Below the pieces are notes generated by a model that saw only the letters and a program-made list of their open reading frames with translations, was not told the DNA's origin and did no database searches. Source: Acanthamoeba sp. SK_2022b (taxonomy: Eukaryota > Discosea > Longamoebia > Acanthamoebidae). From it: a stretch of 64,000 nt of DNA. This document shows positions 35,169 through 47,850 of the stretch, one piece after another. The stretch is from NCBI GenBank assembly GCA_027943245.1, contig JANDJZ010000036.1:62001-126000 (forward strand), in the 5' to 3' direction. Position 1 is the first letter of the stretch. Every line of letters starts with the position of its first letter. Both the position numbers and the translations under genes were made by a program.

Positions 35169-36199
35169 ATCTGTAGCGGTGGCATTCATCGGCCCGCGAG
35201 GCTCCGGGAAGGCGACCCTGTTCTACCTCCTGAAGTTTGGTCGCATGTTCCGAGGTGAGGTCGCCTTTGCTTACTCCTTTCCTCCTACTCCAGCTTGGCT
35301 CATGGCTAGCGTGTAATGGTGCAGGGGTGCGCTACCTGCGCAAGTTTGGAGGGATCGTGTCTCTGGATATCTCGCAGCTCCACTGCCACCTAGAGCTTGA
35401 GGTACGCGCGTCCAACAATGAATTCTCATCACGCCCAGGATCTTTAGCCAACCCACACCCCTCGCTCTCTGCCAACAGGTGTGGGATATTACGACGAAGG
35501 GCAATTTGGACATCAACCAAAAGGTACTAGTGCAGAGATCCTTGTATGCGTTTGTAGATGACCCGCTCTCGGCAGACTCTCATGCGTGGCTTATGGTTCG
35601 CAGATCGTGCCGTTCTACCAGCTGCACGGCGTGATCATCATCGTCGACGGCCATGCGCTTTGTCCCGACCAGTGCTCCATCATTCGCGACATCCTCCAGC
35701 GGATACTGAACACGCCGCCTGCCTGTCAGAGCAGGTGTGCCCGCCGTTACTGCTTACCCTTTCTCGAGTTCTGACGTTGAGCGCCGCTCAGTATTCGGAA
35801 GGACAGCACGGCGGTGGTGGACTACGCCTGGCTCTTCCCGCCACCAGTGCTCATATACAATAACAAGTGCGACCTGCAGCCGCCAGGGTCGGCATTCGAC
35901 GTCGCGGCCATGCTCGACCTTGATGGTGCTCTCTTCTGCCTTCAGTCTTTCGTTGCAGTCTTCTCTCCCCAAAATGGCTTACATTCTCTGCGGGTCTAGG
36001 TGTGTTGGGCATGCGAGAGGCAGGGAGCCCCCTCCTGAAGAAGACAGGGCGATGGCGCGTGCAGTCGTGCTCCGCCGTGGATGGCAGAGGCGTCATTCCC
36101 GGTACCCCCCTCACGTTCCCTGTGCTACTGCGGGCCTTGTCTCACCCTTGGCCGGCAGGCATGCAATGGCTGCACGAGAGCATGCAAATCAACAACTGA
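34976..36199 (+). CDS. Divergent Arf-like GTPase; start not resolved
   Basis: Exons run from about 34976 (after the acceptor CCTTTCCAG) to TGA 36197-36199. Readable blocks are QAKRKAVAFIGPRGSGKAT (G1), VWDITTKG (G3 place), GVIIIVDGHAL, IYNNKCDL (G4), SAVDGRGV (G5) and a C-terminal GMQWLHESM like the Arf GLDWL helix. So the fold is Arf/Sar-like. G1 has Ala instead of Ser/Thr after the lysine, and G3 lacks the normal D-x-x-G. Binding or hydrolysis of GTP may be changed. No ATG is in frame upstream after the last stop, so the first exon lies elsewhere or the gene is joined to the F-box gene. One intron carries a long GAT repeat. Confidence 0.68.
35083..35168 (+). repeat. TC tract followed by GAT repeat in an intron of the Arf-like gene
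   Basis: A TC dinucleotide run and a short GT run at 35083-35118 are followed by about 17 GAT/ATG units up to 35168. Both sit in the intron between the KRK exon and the G1 exon. Confidence 0.9.
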
Positions 36200-36396
36200 G
36201 ATGAGGGAGAGAGGCGGAGGCAGCCGATAGAGATGTATGACGATGTATGTGCAAATGGATTTTGTACAGAGCAGCCCAAGGGGCTTACCCTCCCAGCACA
36301 AAACTGCAGTGGCTGGCAATGGGCGGTGTTGGGAGGGTTTTAGAGGCCGTGGGTCAGGCAAAGACAGCGCTGAGAGGTCCTCCTTGCTAATCACGA

Positions 36397-39317
36397 TTAG
36401 CTTCTCTTGAAGAAGGAGGCTTTGCCGTGATCCTTCATCTCCTCCTCGACGATGACCTTGTAGACCTCGAGTTCGTTGAGGAGCTCGTTGTGCTGCTTCT
36501 TGAGCATCTCGATTTCCTCGTCCTTCTTCAGCACCGCCTCCTTGCAGGAGCGGATGACGGCCTCCTTCTCGCGACGCTCCTCCTGTACCTGCATCTCGGC
36601 CACGGCATTGACGGCCTCTATCTCCTCCTTCATCATGCTCAGCTTGCGCCTCTCCTGCTGCAGGAAGTCCTCCTCCTGGCTCCTTCGCACGGTCGAACTG
36701 GTCTCGCGGTCGTTGAGCTCCTTCCGCAGAGCGACCAGCTCCTGTCTGGCTGCCTCGAGCTGCTTCTCGGCCTGCTCAGCCTCCTCTCGGTGGCGGTCCT
36801 TCGCCTCGACGATGGTGGCGACGCACGAACGCAGCTCGTTGATATCGCCGTAGATCATCTGCTTCTCGGCAGCGGCCTCGGCCTCGCGGGCCTTCCACTC
36901 GTCCTCGCGGGCCTTTTGCTGTTCGAGCTGCTTCCGCAGCTGCGCCAGCTCGCCCTCTTTGGCCTCAGCGGCCTCCTGCCAGCGTCGGCTCTCGGCCTCG
37001 AGCTCGGCGCTGATTTGCTGCTCGCGAGCGATGAGCTTGAGCCAGTTGTCGCCGTCCTTCTTCTTGGTGTCGTTTCCGTCCTTGAGCTTGGCGAGCTCGC
37101 CCATCAGCATGGCCTTCTCCTCCTCTAGCTTCTTTTCCCGTTGCGCCGCGTCGCGTAGCTGCCTCTCCAGCCCGCCGACCTCGTGCTGCATGCGGTCGTT
37201 GGCCGCCTTCAGCCCTTCCATGTCCTTCCGCAGCTCGCTCAGCTCCTTGTCCTTCACCATTAGCTGCTCCGAGTCGGTCAGCTGGGGCAGCATGCCCAAG
37301 GAAGACTGACCCAAGGTGTTGAGGTTGAGGCACTTATGGAGGAAGAACTCCGTCCACGAGATTCTGAGGTCGGGATTGCGCTCGAGCAGCGAGGAGAGGA
37401 GGTCCTTCATGTCGGCCGATACGTTGTCCGGCATGCGGGGCGTCCGCGTCTGGAGGTTGTGCATGAGCTCCGGGACGGACTTGCTCGGGTACGGAGGCTG
37501 TTTGGATTGGGGGAGGAAGAGCATCAGCAAACGCGGCAGCAAAGGTTCTTACGACAGATAAGTGGTAGCGGTAGAAGATCGACATCGTATACCTCTTGGG
37601 TGAGCATCTTGAACACGATGGCACCGACAGACCAGAGGTCGGCCTTCTCGCTATACTTGTGCTCGAAGAAGATCTCGGGGGCCATGTACAAGGGCGAACC
37701 CACGAGGGTGGTCGCCAAGTCGCCAGGCTCGATGAAACGCGCAAAACTGCAGTTGCAAGGTTGAGGTCAGCTCACTCTTAGAAGAGGGGCGAGAGCATGG
37801 GAGGCGAGTGCTGTACGTGAAGTCGGCGATCTTGAGGTTGGCCGTCTCCTGGTCCGACGAGAGAAGCAGGTTCTCGGGCTTCAGGTCGCGATGAATGATT
37901 CCCTTGTCCCTCAGGAACTTAAGGCCAAGCGCTGGACACGGAAGCAGGCCAACGATAACGTCAGCGACCACTCCCCATTGGTCCCTGAAGAGGGGAGAGA
38001 GAGGTCATACCAAGCTGTCGCACAAAGTGGCGAGATTCTTCTTCAGGGATGGGGCCTCTGCTCTGAATGTAGTCTTCAAGGGTGCCACCGCCACAGTACT
38101 CCATGACGAGATGAATCATGCAACCCTCCCGGATGATGTCGTAGAGTCGGACGATGTTGGGATGGTCCGAGGCACGCATGATTTCAATCTCGTTGGTCAG
38201 GGCCGCCTCCTGCCTTGGCTTGCCGCGAGTAAGGTTATCCCAGTCCATCGTTTTGATAGCCACAGCCTGTGAAGATGGAACACAAATTGGTGAGCACCAG
38301 TGGTCATACTCTCTATCGAGTGAGAGCTACCAACCTTGGCGGTCTTGGCGTGACGTCCGAGAAAGACGGTGGCAAAGGCACCCTTGCCCAATATGACACC
38401 GGTGCAGAAGTAGTCTTGCCACAGGTGGACGTTCTTGAAGTCTCGGTGAGTGCGAGTGATGATTCCAAAACGGCGCAGGATAAGGGCCATCAGTTCCATG
38501 CTATCCTCCATGTTCGTCTGTTTACCGCAGTGAAGAAGAGACAAAAGTTCAGATGAGAGTTAGATGTTTGTCGCAGCCTTCAGGGATTAGAGCTCCCTAG
38601 GAGTGGAAGGGAAGAGGTGGCTGTACCTTGGAAAGACCTCCAATGATGCGAGGAATGAGAGACTCGACAAGGCGATAGGCCAGCTTTACCTCCCTGGTCA
38701 TGGCAACGCAAGGGTCGAGCTGAATCTCGGTGATGAGTGTTTTCAGCCCAGCCATCGACAGCTTGCGGTCGGCACCGGTGGTCATCGCAAAGTGGTCATA
38801 CAGCTGGTCGGTGATGCCGCTCAGCAGGTCGATGGTACGCAGCTTGTCTCGAACGAAGATGGCCAGGCTAAAGAACAAAGAACACCTTCTTTAGGCATTT
38901 GTTGGAACGCCAGTCGTGTAATGCATATCAAGATGATGTGCAAGATTTGAGTCACGTACCATTTGTTGGCAGTTTCGGCAACATCCGCAAGGGTCACCAG
39001 TTTGGCGAGAGTATCTGCAATTTTCTTCTCCTTCTGCAGGTCGGTGATGGCATCCGTGGAATTGAGCTCCTTCTGAAGGTCTGCCAAATACTGCTTCTCA
39101 GTATTGCTGGCAAAGTTTTCCGTTATCCTCACCGTAGTCACCTATCAATGATGAAGATGAGTTTGATACCAAAAGGAAGGATGTGAATGTAACGTACCAT
39201 GTTCGATTCTCCTGTGCCTAGCTCGACCCAGCTCTCATTGAGGTTCATTGTGGAGAAGCCTGCCGCTTGGAGTCGAACTGTTGCTTCCATGTCCTCCATG
39301 CTCGTTTCGGCCATCAT
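36397..39317 (-). CDS. Protein kinase with CAND1-like HEAT N-terminus, Atg1/ULK-type kinase domain and long coiled coil
   Basis: Minus-strand exons run from ATG 39317 (39314 also possible) to TAA 36397-36399. The N-terminal part resembles the first HEAT repeats of CAND1: [31 protein letters not shown] and [17 protein letters not shown] align with CAND1 blocks. The kinase domain follows in frame ([59 protein letters not shown]), which is the Atg1/ULK pattern. The DFG motif reads DFT, formed across an exon junction. After the kinase, exon 36397-37542 encodes about 300 residues of Glu/Lys/Ala/Leu-rich coiled coil, ending SFFKRS. No Atg1 C-terminal domain was seen. It may link ubiquitin-ligase exchange and kinase signalling, but that is inference. 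Confidence 0.8.
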
Positions 39318-39731
39318 TGTGAAGGGAGGATTTGCTGAAATGGATGAGGCCTCACACAACTTCGTCTGCTGCCAACCAATTAATTAAATATACGAGTGGC
39401 AAACGAAGAAACGTAAAAATCACATCAACATCTTACGTTCGACATACCTCGTTTAAACTGAATTCGGGGGAATGGGAACGAAGATGGCTACTTTGGACTA
39501 CGAAAAGATCAAGGAGGCCTGCGTCTGCACTCGATGTTTGTTATGGTGGATGGAGGAGTTCTTTTTTGAACGTCGGGCGGGCGTTGCACTTCGGGCTCTT
39601 CCTCACGCCAACACCACGATTGTTCGGCGGAATAACCTCAGCGCACGACCCCCTGCGGCTCGCTGAACGCGTTTCAATCCTGCTTTTTTCGAGGATCGAG
39701 CAAAAGAGACAGCTGGTCAAAAAAGGAAGGC

Positions 39732-42318
39732 CTAGCGCTGCTCGTCTTCATCAGCGGGTGCATCGCCGGTGGTCTCTGACGAAACTGCAAGACAAAGAGA
39801 TCGTTGCATGGTCCGGTCAGAGATCAAATAAAATCTCAGCAGGTCCAGACATACGTACTTGCTTCATCAGAAGCATCCTCGCCATCGCTGCCATCCTCCT
39901 CGCCTTCACTAAAAGCCTCATCGGCATCGCTTCCTTCGCGTTTGAAGGGAGGCGGTACGGGCTGCAAGGGAGAGAATGACCGATGAGCAAGGCATAGGCT
40001 CATAGACGCAATGGGGCAGGTACCTGGCCAAGCGACGCCGGGTAGTTGAGCATGAAGTCATCAACGTCGAATACAAAGGGAAACCTGGCAGGAAAGCTCC
40101 TATGAGGCCTGGCCGACAACAGAAGAATGGAAAGAATCAGGGTAAGAGGAGGGCGAGGCCATACCTGCCAAAGTTGAAGCTGACCGTTTCGCCAGGAGAG
40201 TGTAGCCCCACAGTGGCCCGATAGTCGTCCGATTCGGTCATGATAACATCCTTGTAGCCCAGCCCTTCGTAAAGCACTCGCCTCATCAGCAGCGAGAGTG
40301 GCAACATCGGTGCTTGCGGGGAAGGGGCGGGATAAGGAGAAGTACCCAGGTATTGTCCGTTCTTGGTCCAGAAGATCTTTGCAAGATAAGAGTGATACTC
40401 GTGCCGTCCGCTGCCCCCGAACAACACCTTGGACGCCCGAGACAGCTGCCGCCCTCCACCCGTTCAGCACACGGACCTGCGAGAATGAAGTAATAAAGAA
40501 CAAGAAAACCGTACCAAGGAGTGGTGCTTGTGTTCTTCCCATTCAAGGAGGAAATGGAGCTTTTCCTGCGGTGTGTCGTCCGGCTCGGCCAGGGCCTCTT
40601 CGTCGGACTCCTTCTCCTCTTCCTCTTCCTCCTCCTGGGCTCGTAGCTCGGCTCCCTTACCACCGATCACAAGCAGCCACGAGTCCGCTCCCGACATGAC
40701 TTTCTTCCACACTTTGGCCCGCTTCTCGAGTGCCTGATGAGCCTTCTCATTCGCCTCCTCCAAGGTCACCTTGCGAACGATCACTCCACATCCGACCACA
40801 TCGCCTGGTGTTGCCACAGATGAGTAGGCCCCGCTAGGGGGGGGGGCAGCCAAGGAGCGGAGAGAGGCGTTCGCACCTGTGGTGAACTGTGGTCCGTATT
40901 CCTCGCCCATCCAATTCCACGTGCTATCGAACATGGCAGGGAACTTGTGACCTGGCGGGGCATAACGCAGTCGCGACGTCAGCCATCCAAATGCACTTAC
41001 AAAAGGCAGCGAGGGTGAGGGGTTGAAGCTGACCGTCGTCCCCATGGTAACCGTAGGACCTGCAAACACGTACGAGGAGAAACGGCAGCAAATAGGCAGA
41101 CGTGTAAGATGGCAAACCCAGTAGCGCAGTGGAAAGAATGGAGGAGCGAACTTGGAGCGAGGGTCCCAGCCCACTTGGATGTTGCGCCTATCAAAGTTAA
41201 CCGGTGCTATGCCGACTGAGATGTACCTGTGCGTAAAAAAGAGACTATCAGCCATCTGTGCGCCTATGAGATGCACGGGCATTGGCTTCTGACCCCCGTT
41301 GACCCTTGTCCTCGATCCGCGTCTCAAAGTAGGATAGCAGAATGTCCGAGCGTTGGTTAGGCACCGGCGGCAAAAAAGGCAGCGTCGTGTCTGATTGTAC
41401 TGTCTATCGCGTTTCATACGCGTGAGAGAGAGGAGACATCAAACGCGTGTAGAAGAGACTTTGGATTGAAGCGAGCGACATACCCTAGTGGTGTCGCTCT
41501 CGTCGGACACGTTGGGGTTGAGGCTGTCCAGATAGCGGACCCGTATGTCGCCATCGGGGCTCTCCGAGTTCGAGGCTAGCTCGATCAACACCTCTCCGGG
41601 TTGCAGGGGCAGCGGCTGCATGCCACGAGGCCATGGGAAGATCGTGCAGTGAGCTGGCCCAGTCTAGTGAGCACGCGTCGGTCTAGGAGAAAAGCGCCAA
41701 CCTTAAGGGTGATGGCTGCCAGCTTCTTCGCCTTCAAGTGCCGCGTTCTAGTCAGCTCCAGCCATGAGAGGGCCGCATCGTGAGACTGGTGGCGGCGAAG
41801 ATGTTGATGCAGCGCCTCGTCCGAGACGTGCTTGACCCAGTGCATGAGCCTCTTCCTCTTTCTTTCTTTGTGCTCCTCAGCCGTCTTGTTGTGGTCTTTC
41901 TTCTCTGACTCGTGCCGTTCTTCCTGTGACTGGGCCACCTCTTCCATTTGCTGTTCCTCCAGGCGGTGCTTCAACTCGTAGAAACCCGACTTGATCTTAC
42001 GTTCCTTATCTTCGGTCCTGCGCCCTGCATGGGTGAGGTATGCACCCTGCCACAACTCATCCCTTGCGGCAAATCAGATGATGCACGTGCGACTCGGCGT
42101 CAAGATTTAAAAGATGCAACGTACGACGTGCACAAGCGATGCCATTGGTGGCACACCTGCATCGCGCGAACAAGATCGCCTCCTTGTGCATTCGTATGAA
42201 GCGACCTAAAAAGCCGCTCGAAGACAGCCAGCTGCAGTTCATCTGGCAATGAATTGAAGGTGCAGTTGCGTTCAGAACTTACCGCTGCCGGTCCTCCCGC
42301 ACTCGCCTTGCCCTCCAT
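39732..42318 (-). CDS. F-box and SPRY domain protein
   Basis: Minus-strand exons run from ATG 42318 to TAG 39732-39734. The first exon has an F-box: FNSLPDELQLAVFERLFRSL and then MQVCHQWHRLC. A long Lys/Glu-rich helix follows, then a block (LQPGEVLIELASNSESP) and an acidic insert (EEEEEEEKESDEEALAE). SPRY features are SVGIAPVNF, GDVVGCGVI, IFWTKNGQYLG and TVGLHSPGETVSFNFG, which are like RanBPM and related SPRY proteins. The C-terminus is acidic. It probably acts as a substrate receptor of an SCF-type ligase with the SPRY domain binding the target; the target is unknown. The start lies 265 bp from the divergent M1 aminopeptidase gene. Confidence 0.82.
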
Positions 42319-42582
42319 CCTCGCCAAGCTTGGTATAGTTTTTTTTTCTTTTTTTTTTCTTTTTCTGTTTTTGTTGTAGCATTCGGTGTGGACCCTGCCT
42401 TGACAAAGAGCGAACTGAACGCGCGTGCCGTTCCGCTTCGTTCTCAGCCACCGGAGGGCAGCTGGGTTGGAGCTAGTAGACGTCGCAGAGGAGAGCGCAG
42501 CATTATCACAGCAAGGTAAGGTGAACGAGCAGCTCGTTGCACCACTTGGTGACCTTTGACCGTGCCGTTGTTTTTTGAGCAG

Positions 42583-44842
42583 ATGGAAGCAGGCAGTTTG
42601 CCGCGATGGTTCGCCTTTGCGATGATTATCGTGTGCCTTGGCATTACTCTTGTGACCACCCAAGCTACCTTTCACGCGCCGCACGACTTCATCTTCACCA
42701 CTGCTAATCACACCGAATCGCCAGGGTACGAATTCATTGAATCACCGCAACAGATCTGAATCGCTGCACCGATCGTCTCTGCGCAGGGAGGCACATACCG
42801 AGGTGTCGAATGAATTGTGGGAGCAGCGCGTGCGATTACAGCGGGAACGGGAGAGGGACGACAAGGTGCTCCTGCCCACGCACGTGGTGCCGCTCAAGTA
42901 CTACCTCACTATACGCCCCGACCTCGCCACTTTCACCTTCAACGGAACCGAGACGGTCGAGGTATTCTCCCATCCAATGCTTGGGTATGTGTGCTTCACT
43001 GCATCTGCGCTCTTCAGTGCTTACCGCCACTGCCAGGTGATGATCGTCGAAACCAGGAATTCGGTCACGCTGCATGCGTATCAGTTGAACATCACACAAG
43101 CCCATATGCGCTGGAGAGGTACACGTGCTCTGCCACTGTTGCATGGCTTTGGCCTTCACGAAGCGGATCTCTCTGCAGATGGCTCGATGATGGCGGCCAC
43201 GGCCATTTCCCACAGTGAAGAGAACAAGATCGTAATCATCCAATTCCCTAGCGCTCTGCAGCTCGGCAGGTACGCACAGTCTAACATCGAAGTCGACCAC
43301 ACGCTTCGCTCCTGACTATCACTTTCACTCTACTCGCGACAGCGCACAACTCGTGCTTGACTTTGACGGTGTGATCAACGACCAGCTCAACGGCTTCTAT
43401 CGCTCTTCCTACACCCACGAGGGCGTGCTGAGGTACCTTGCCTTCGTTTTCTCTCTCTGTATGCTCCGGAGGCCTCTCTGATTGCGCGTCGTGCCGCGGC
43501 CTCAGGCATCTTGGAGTCACCCAATTCCAGCCGACTGACGCCCGGAGAGCTTTCCCCTGTTGGGACGAGCCCACATTAAAGGCCAAGTACGGCGTCATCT
43601 CACAAACCCAATAAGAGCTTACACTCACAAACTTTTGACGGTGTCTCCAGGTTTGAGGTCACGCTAGTCGTCGCGGAAGAGTTGACCGCCCTCTCCAACA
43701 CGCCTACCAAGGCCACAATGACGCTTGAGAATGGTCTCAAGGTACCATCTAGATGCAACACTCGGTGCTTCATTCGTTTCAGCCAGGCCTGGCTGACTCG
43801 AGCTTGCTCAGGTGGTTGAGTTCTTCGAGACACCTTTGATGTCGACCTACCTGGTTGCTTTCGTTGTGGGCCACTTTGATTTTGTGGAAGGGACCACTGG
43901 CACGTCTGCCACACTCTTTGGCCTCGAGGTATTCTGGCGCTGAATCGTTTCCTTTGCGCTGCAGCCGAAGGCGTTGAGGTCCGGGTGTACACTCCACTAG
44001 GCAAGAAGGAAGGCGGGCGATTCGCTTTGAACGTGGCGAGTACCTTCCCCCCCTCTCGCTGCTATCTTTGCTGGTGATCGTCGCTCAGGTTCTTCCGCTT
44101 GGGCACAGCGCGCACACTGTCGTACTTCCAAGACTACTTTGGCATAGCCTATCCGTTGCCCAAGCTCGACCTGGTCGCCGCGCCCGACTTTGCTGCCGGT
44201 GCTATGGAGAACTGGTATGATGCACCAGCAGTCTGCTCGCCTATGTGGCTATGTTCCTGACCTTGGCATATACCAGGGGCTGCGCCATATTTCGCGAGGC
44301 GCTGCTCCTAGTGGACGAGACTACCAGCTCGCTGTCGATCAAGCAGTTCGTCGCCTATGTCGTGGCGCATGAGCTCGCTCACCAATGGCACGCCACCACC
44401 ACTCATGGCTGGTTTGCTACGAAGCAGGAGACCTGTAATGCTTACCCTGTGCTCCATCAAACACCAGGTTTGGTAACCTGGTCTCTCCCGAATGGTGGGA
44501 TTACTTGTGGCTCAACGAGGTATTCAGTGGTCCCACCTCATCGATTTGTGGCTTTCTGTGCCCTCACTGACCTTGCTTCTGCGCTCTCTCGCTCTGCAGG
44601 GGTTTGCCACGTGGGTGGGAAACCTGGCCGTGGATCATCTCTTCCCGGGTAAAGCGCTGCTCTCGTACTTGCTTTGTTGAGAGGTGTCTAATCGAGCGCA
44701 TCCTTATCGTTTAAGACTGGGACATCTGGACCAAATTCATAAGTGACTACACGACCACTGGTCTGTCTTTGGACTCTCTTGCGTCGTCTCACCCCGTCGA
44801 AGTGCATGGTAAGCCCCAATGATTCTCGCACACTACGGCATT

Positions 44843-44906
<64 letters not shown>

Positions 44907-47626
44907 GAAGGAAGCTAGTGAGATCAGGGAAATCTTTGATCACATTTCATACGATAAGGGCGCGGCTATCGTGAGAATGTTGGCCAGGTATGAAGTGTTT
45001 AGTCTTGATCGAGATCGTTATCATGGCGCTCACTTTCATTTACCTCCGACAGCTATCTGGGCGAGGAGACTTTTAGCCGAGGTCTGCACAGCTACCTCAA
45101 CAGGCACATCTACAACAACACCGTTACTGAGGATCTGTGGGCGGCCCTGATGCAGGTATCCGGCAAGCCCATCGTTACCCTGATGGACCCCTGGGTGCGA
45201 CTACACATCTTTGTGGCAGACACTGCGCACCATTTGTTTGACCCTTTTCGGGTTGTTTTTCAATCGAGCAGGTAAAGGCCACGGGCTATCCCGTGCTCTA
45301 CATTGACCACGAGCGCGTTAGCGATGAGGAAGCGTTCCTCACCGTGAAGCAGGAGCGATTCTTTTCGCTCTCTCCTGGCGATGATGGTAACTCAACTCTC
45401 TGTCTCTCACCCCGACTCCGTTGTTAGTTTTCAGAGTATGAGCTCAACTCGTAACGCATCTCTGGTTCGCAGAAGCAGCGCTGCAGCTCGACCCCGTCTG
45501 GTGGATTCCCCTGTCCCTGCTGACCAGCGAGAACGCCTCCCACCCCGTCCACCACAGCTTGTGGGAGGGCGGCCGAGGAAAAAAGGTCGAACGAGTCCCT
45601 CTCCCCTCCGAAGTTGCCACACTCGGTACCCCCTCCCAGCTCTGCAGTCAACTCATCGCCGTTTCTAGGCAAGGCCAACAATCCAACGCTACTCTTGAAT
45701 AGGTGAGGGCAGCTGGGTGAAGGTCAACGCCCTGCAAACGGGTTTCTTCCGCGTCCAATATTCCGAGCCTTTGCTGCGCGCTCTGCAGCCGCCGCTTCTC
45801 TCCCTCACACTGCGTCCTTCTGATCGCTTGGGGTGCGTTCATAGGCAGCTCAATTCGCCCACTTCGGCGCTGTTTAGAAGCCAACCAACTCTTTCCTTTC
45901 TTCTGTGCGTCCAACACTCAGCTTGCTTGATGACGCCTTCGCCCTGTGCAAGGCCGGCCACATGAACACGCCCCAACTGCTGGCGCTTCTGCAGTCGTAC
46001 GTCAATGAAAATAGCTTTCCTGTTTGGGCGTCGCTCACCACGGTGCGTTTTCCTCTTGACCGCTCTGCCATCCATCGTGCATAAGCTCATCATCTGATGC
46101 ATGTATGTTTATATGTAATCTGTTTTGAATGTTGTTTTATATCGCATTTATGGTTACAGAATCTTGAGGATCTGCGTTCGTCGTGGCGACAATCCCTTAC
46201 GGCGGATCAGGCGGTACCCAGTCTGCTTGTCTTGCCCATCGTTGCCCAATTGCGAATTTCGCTCATTCGCAAGCTTCGCTCTCCCCGCGCCGCAGGACGA
46301 GGAATACGCGCTGATGCAGTCCTATATCAAGAAGCTCTATCAGCCCATCGTCAACCAGCTCGGCTGGACGCCCAAGGGTACATTGCTTGCCCACGCTCAT
46401 CGCCACACAGCGGGCTTGATGAAGTCGGCGTGGGCCTAACTGGCAGTGCAGAGCCGGGTGAGGACCGACAACAAATGCTGTTGCGGTCGGTAGTCCTCTC
46501 CTACGGCGGCAGCCACGGTCTTCTCAAGGACGTGGTCGCAGAGGCCACACGCCAATTCCAGGCACACTTGGACGATGAGCAGGTGTGCCTTTTCCTCCTC
46601 CTCCTCTTCTCCGACCTTGTGTTGGGCGCCGTTCTCACTGCTCTTGGCCGACACGTCTAGGGCGCGCCGATCCACCCGGACTTGCTCACGCTCGTCTACA
46701 ACCTGGCCGTAAAGTACGCCGAAGCCGGCGTGATGCTCCTTGGAGAGTTCGAGCTCATCAAGGAGGGGGGTCGGTGCAGGTTCGGCGGGGAGAAGGAGTG
46801 GGAGGCCGTGCGCGAGATCTATCGCAGTCCCAAGTCCCAAGAGCAGAAGATCCGTGCCACCAATGCTCTGGGCAAGGCTTCGTACGTTTCCTCCGTTTCT
46901 GTGTTCCCCTTCTAAGAGGAGTCTTCCGTTGTTGTTGTTGTTGTCTCGTCGACGCTGACACATGCGTTCCCTCGTGCGTGCAGCGATCCTGTGTTGATTA
47001 GGAGAACCCTCGATCTGGCCCTTTCCGATGAGATGCGCGCGCAGGACGTCTACCAGGTCTTTGCCTCGGGTAACAACAAACCTCTACCTCTGCTCTATTG
47101 CTCGTTTGACGAGCGTATCGCTCCGAATGCTGATCTCCTGCGCTGCTCCCAGTGGGCGCCAATGACGCCGGTATCGAGATCGTATGGTCTTTCTTGAAAG
47201 AGAAGTGGGATCAGCTCGACGAGAAGTTTGGAGATCAGGTAACCCTCTCCCTCTCACAGCCCAATTTAACAGCGTCTAACCAACTCGAGCATCAAATCGT
47301 GGTGGACAACACAGTTCCTTATGCTAGGCCGTATTGTCGAAACGGCCACGGCCTACTTCGCCACCGAGCAGAGGGTCAAGGACCTCATTGGTGCGTGCGG
47401 GGCTCGCCACCATTCTATATTCTGGCTGAAGTGGCTCACCCCGTGTTGGTCATCTGTGTGTGAACATACAGAGTTCTTCGCCGACAAGCAGACCGGTGGC
47501 ATTGAGCGAAAGGTGCACCAGTGCATCGAACGGGCGAGCTCGCGATCAGCTTGGATGAAGCGAGACGCCCAAGCCACCCTCGCCTGGCTGCGCGCCGACG
47601 CCAGCAAGCCTGCCACAAACGTCTAA
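42583..47626 (+). CDS. M1-family zinc aminopeptidase with N-terminal membrane anchor
   Basis: The ATG at 42583 begins [20 protein letters not shown], a signal anchor, followed by a short stalk and the M1 domain start ([19 protein letters not shown]). The gene has about 25 exons and ends at TAA 47624-47626. The active site is complete: FAAGAMENW (exopeptidase motif), HELAHQW (zinc), and [15 protein letters not shown] (third ligand). The later helical ERAP-like domain runs through [22 protein letters not shown]. It is a single-pass type II ectoenzyme like aminopeptidase N. The zinc motif itself is split by a GC-AG intron (44388-44467). A CA repeat of about 60 bp sits in an intron at 44846-44904. 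Confidence 0.92.
44846..44904 (+). repeat. CA dinucleotide repeat in an intron of the M1 aminopeptidase gene
   Basis: About 29 perfect CA units directly upstream of the next exon ([19 protein letters not shown]), ending where the acceptor lies. Confidence 0.95.
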
Positions 47627-47850
47627 CGAGATGAAGTGGCCATTGGAGGAAAACGGAGTTGAAGCTTTTTCCATGCTCCAGTCTCTCTATCGCTCATAAG
47701 ATTTGCATTTTCCTTGAGGGTCCGGCCCTACCACCAAAAGACGGCAAGAGTGAGAGATCGATAAGACTGGCAAAAGATTGTGCTGAGCTATCGCAGTGTA
47801 TTTGCTTGTACAATGAGTAGTGAGAGGAATAAATAAATAGTGCAGCTGCT

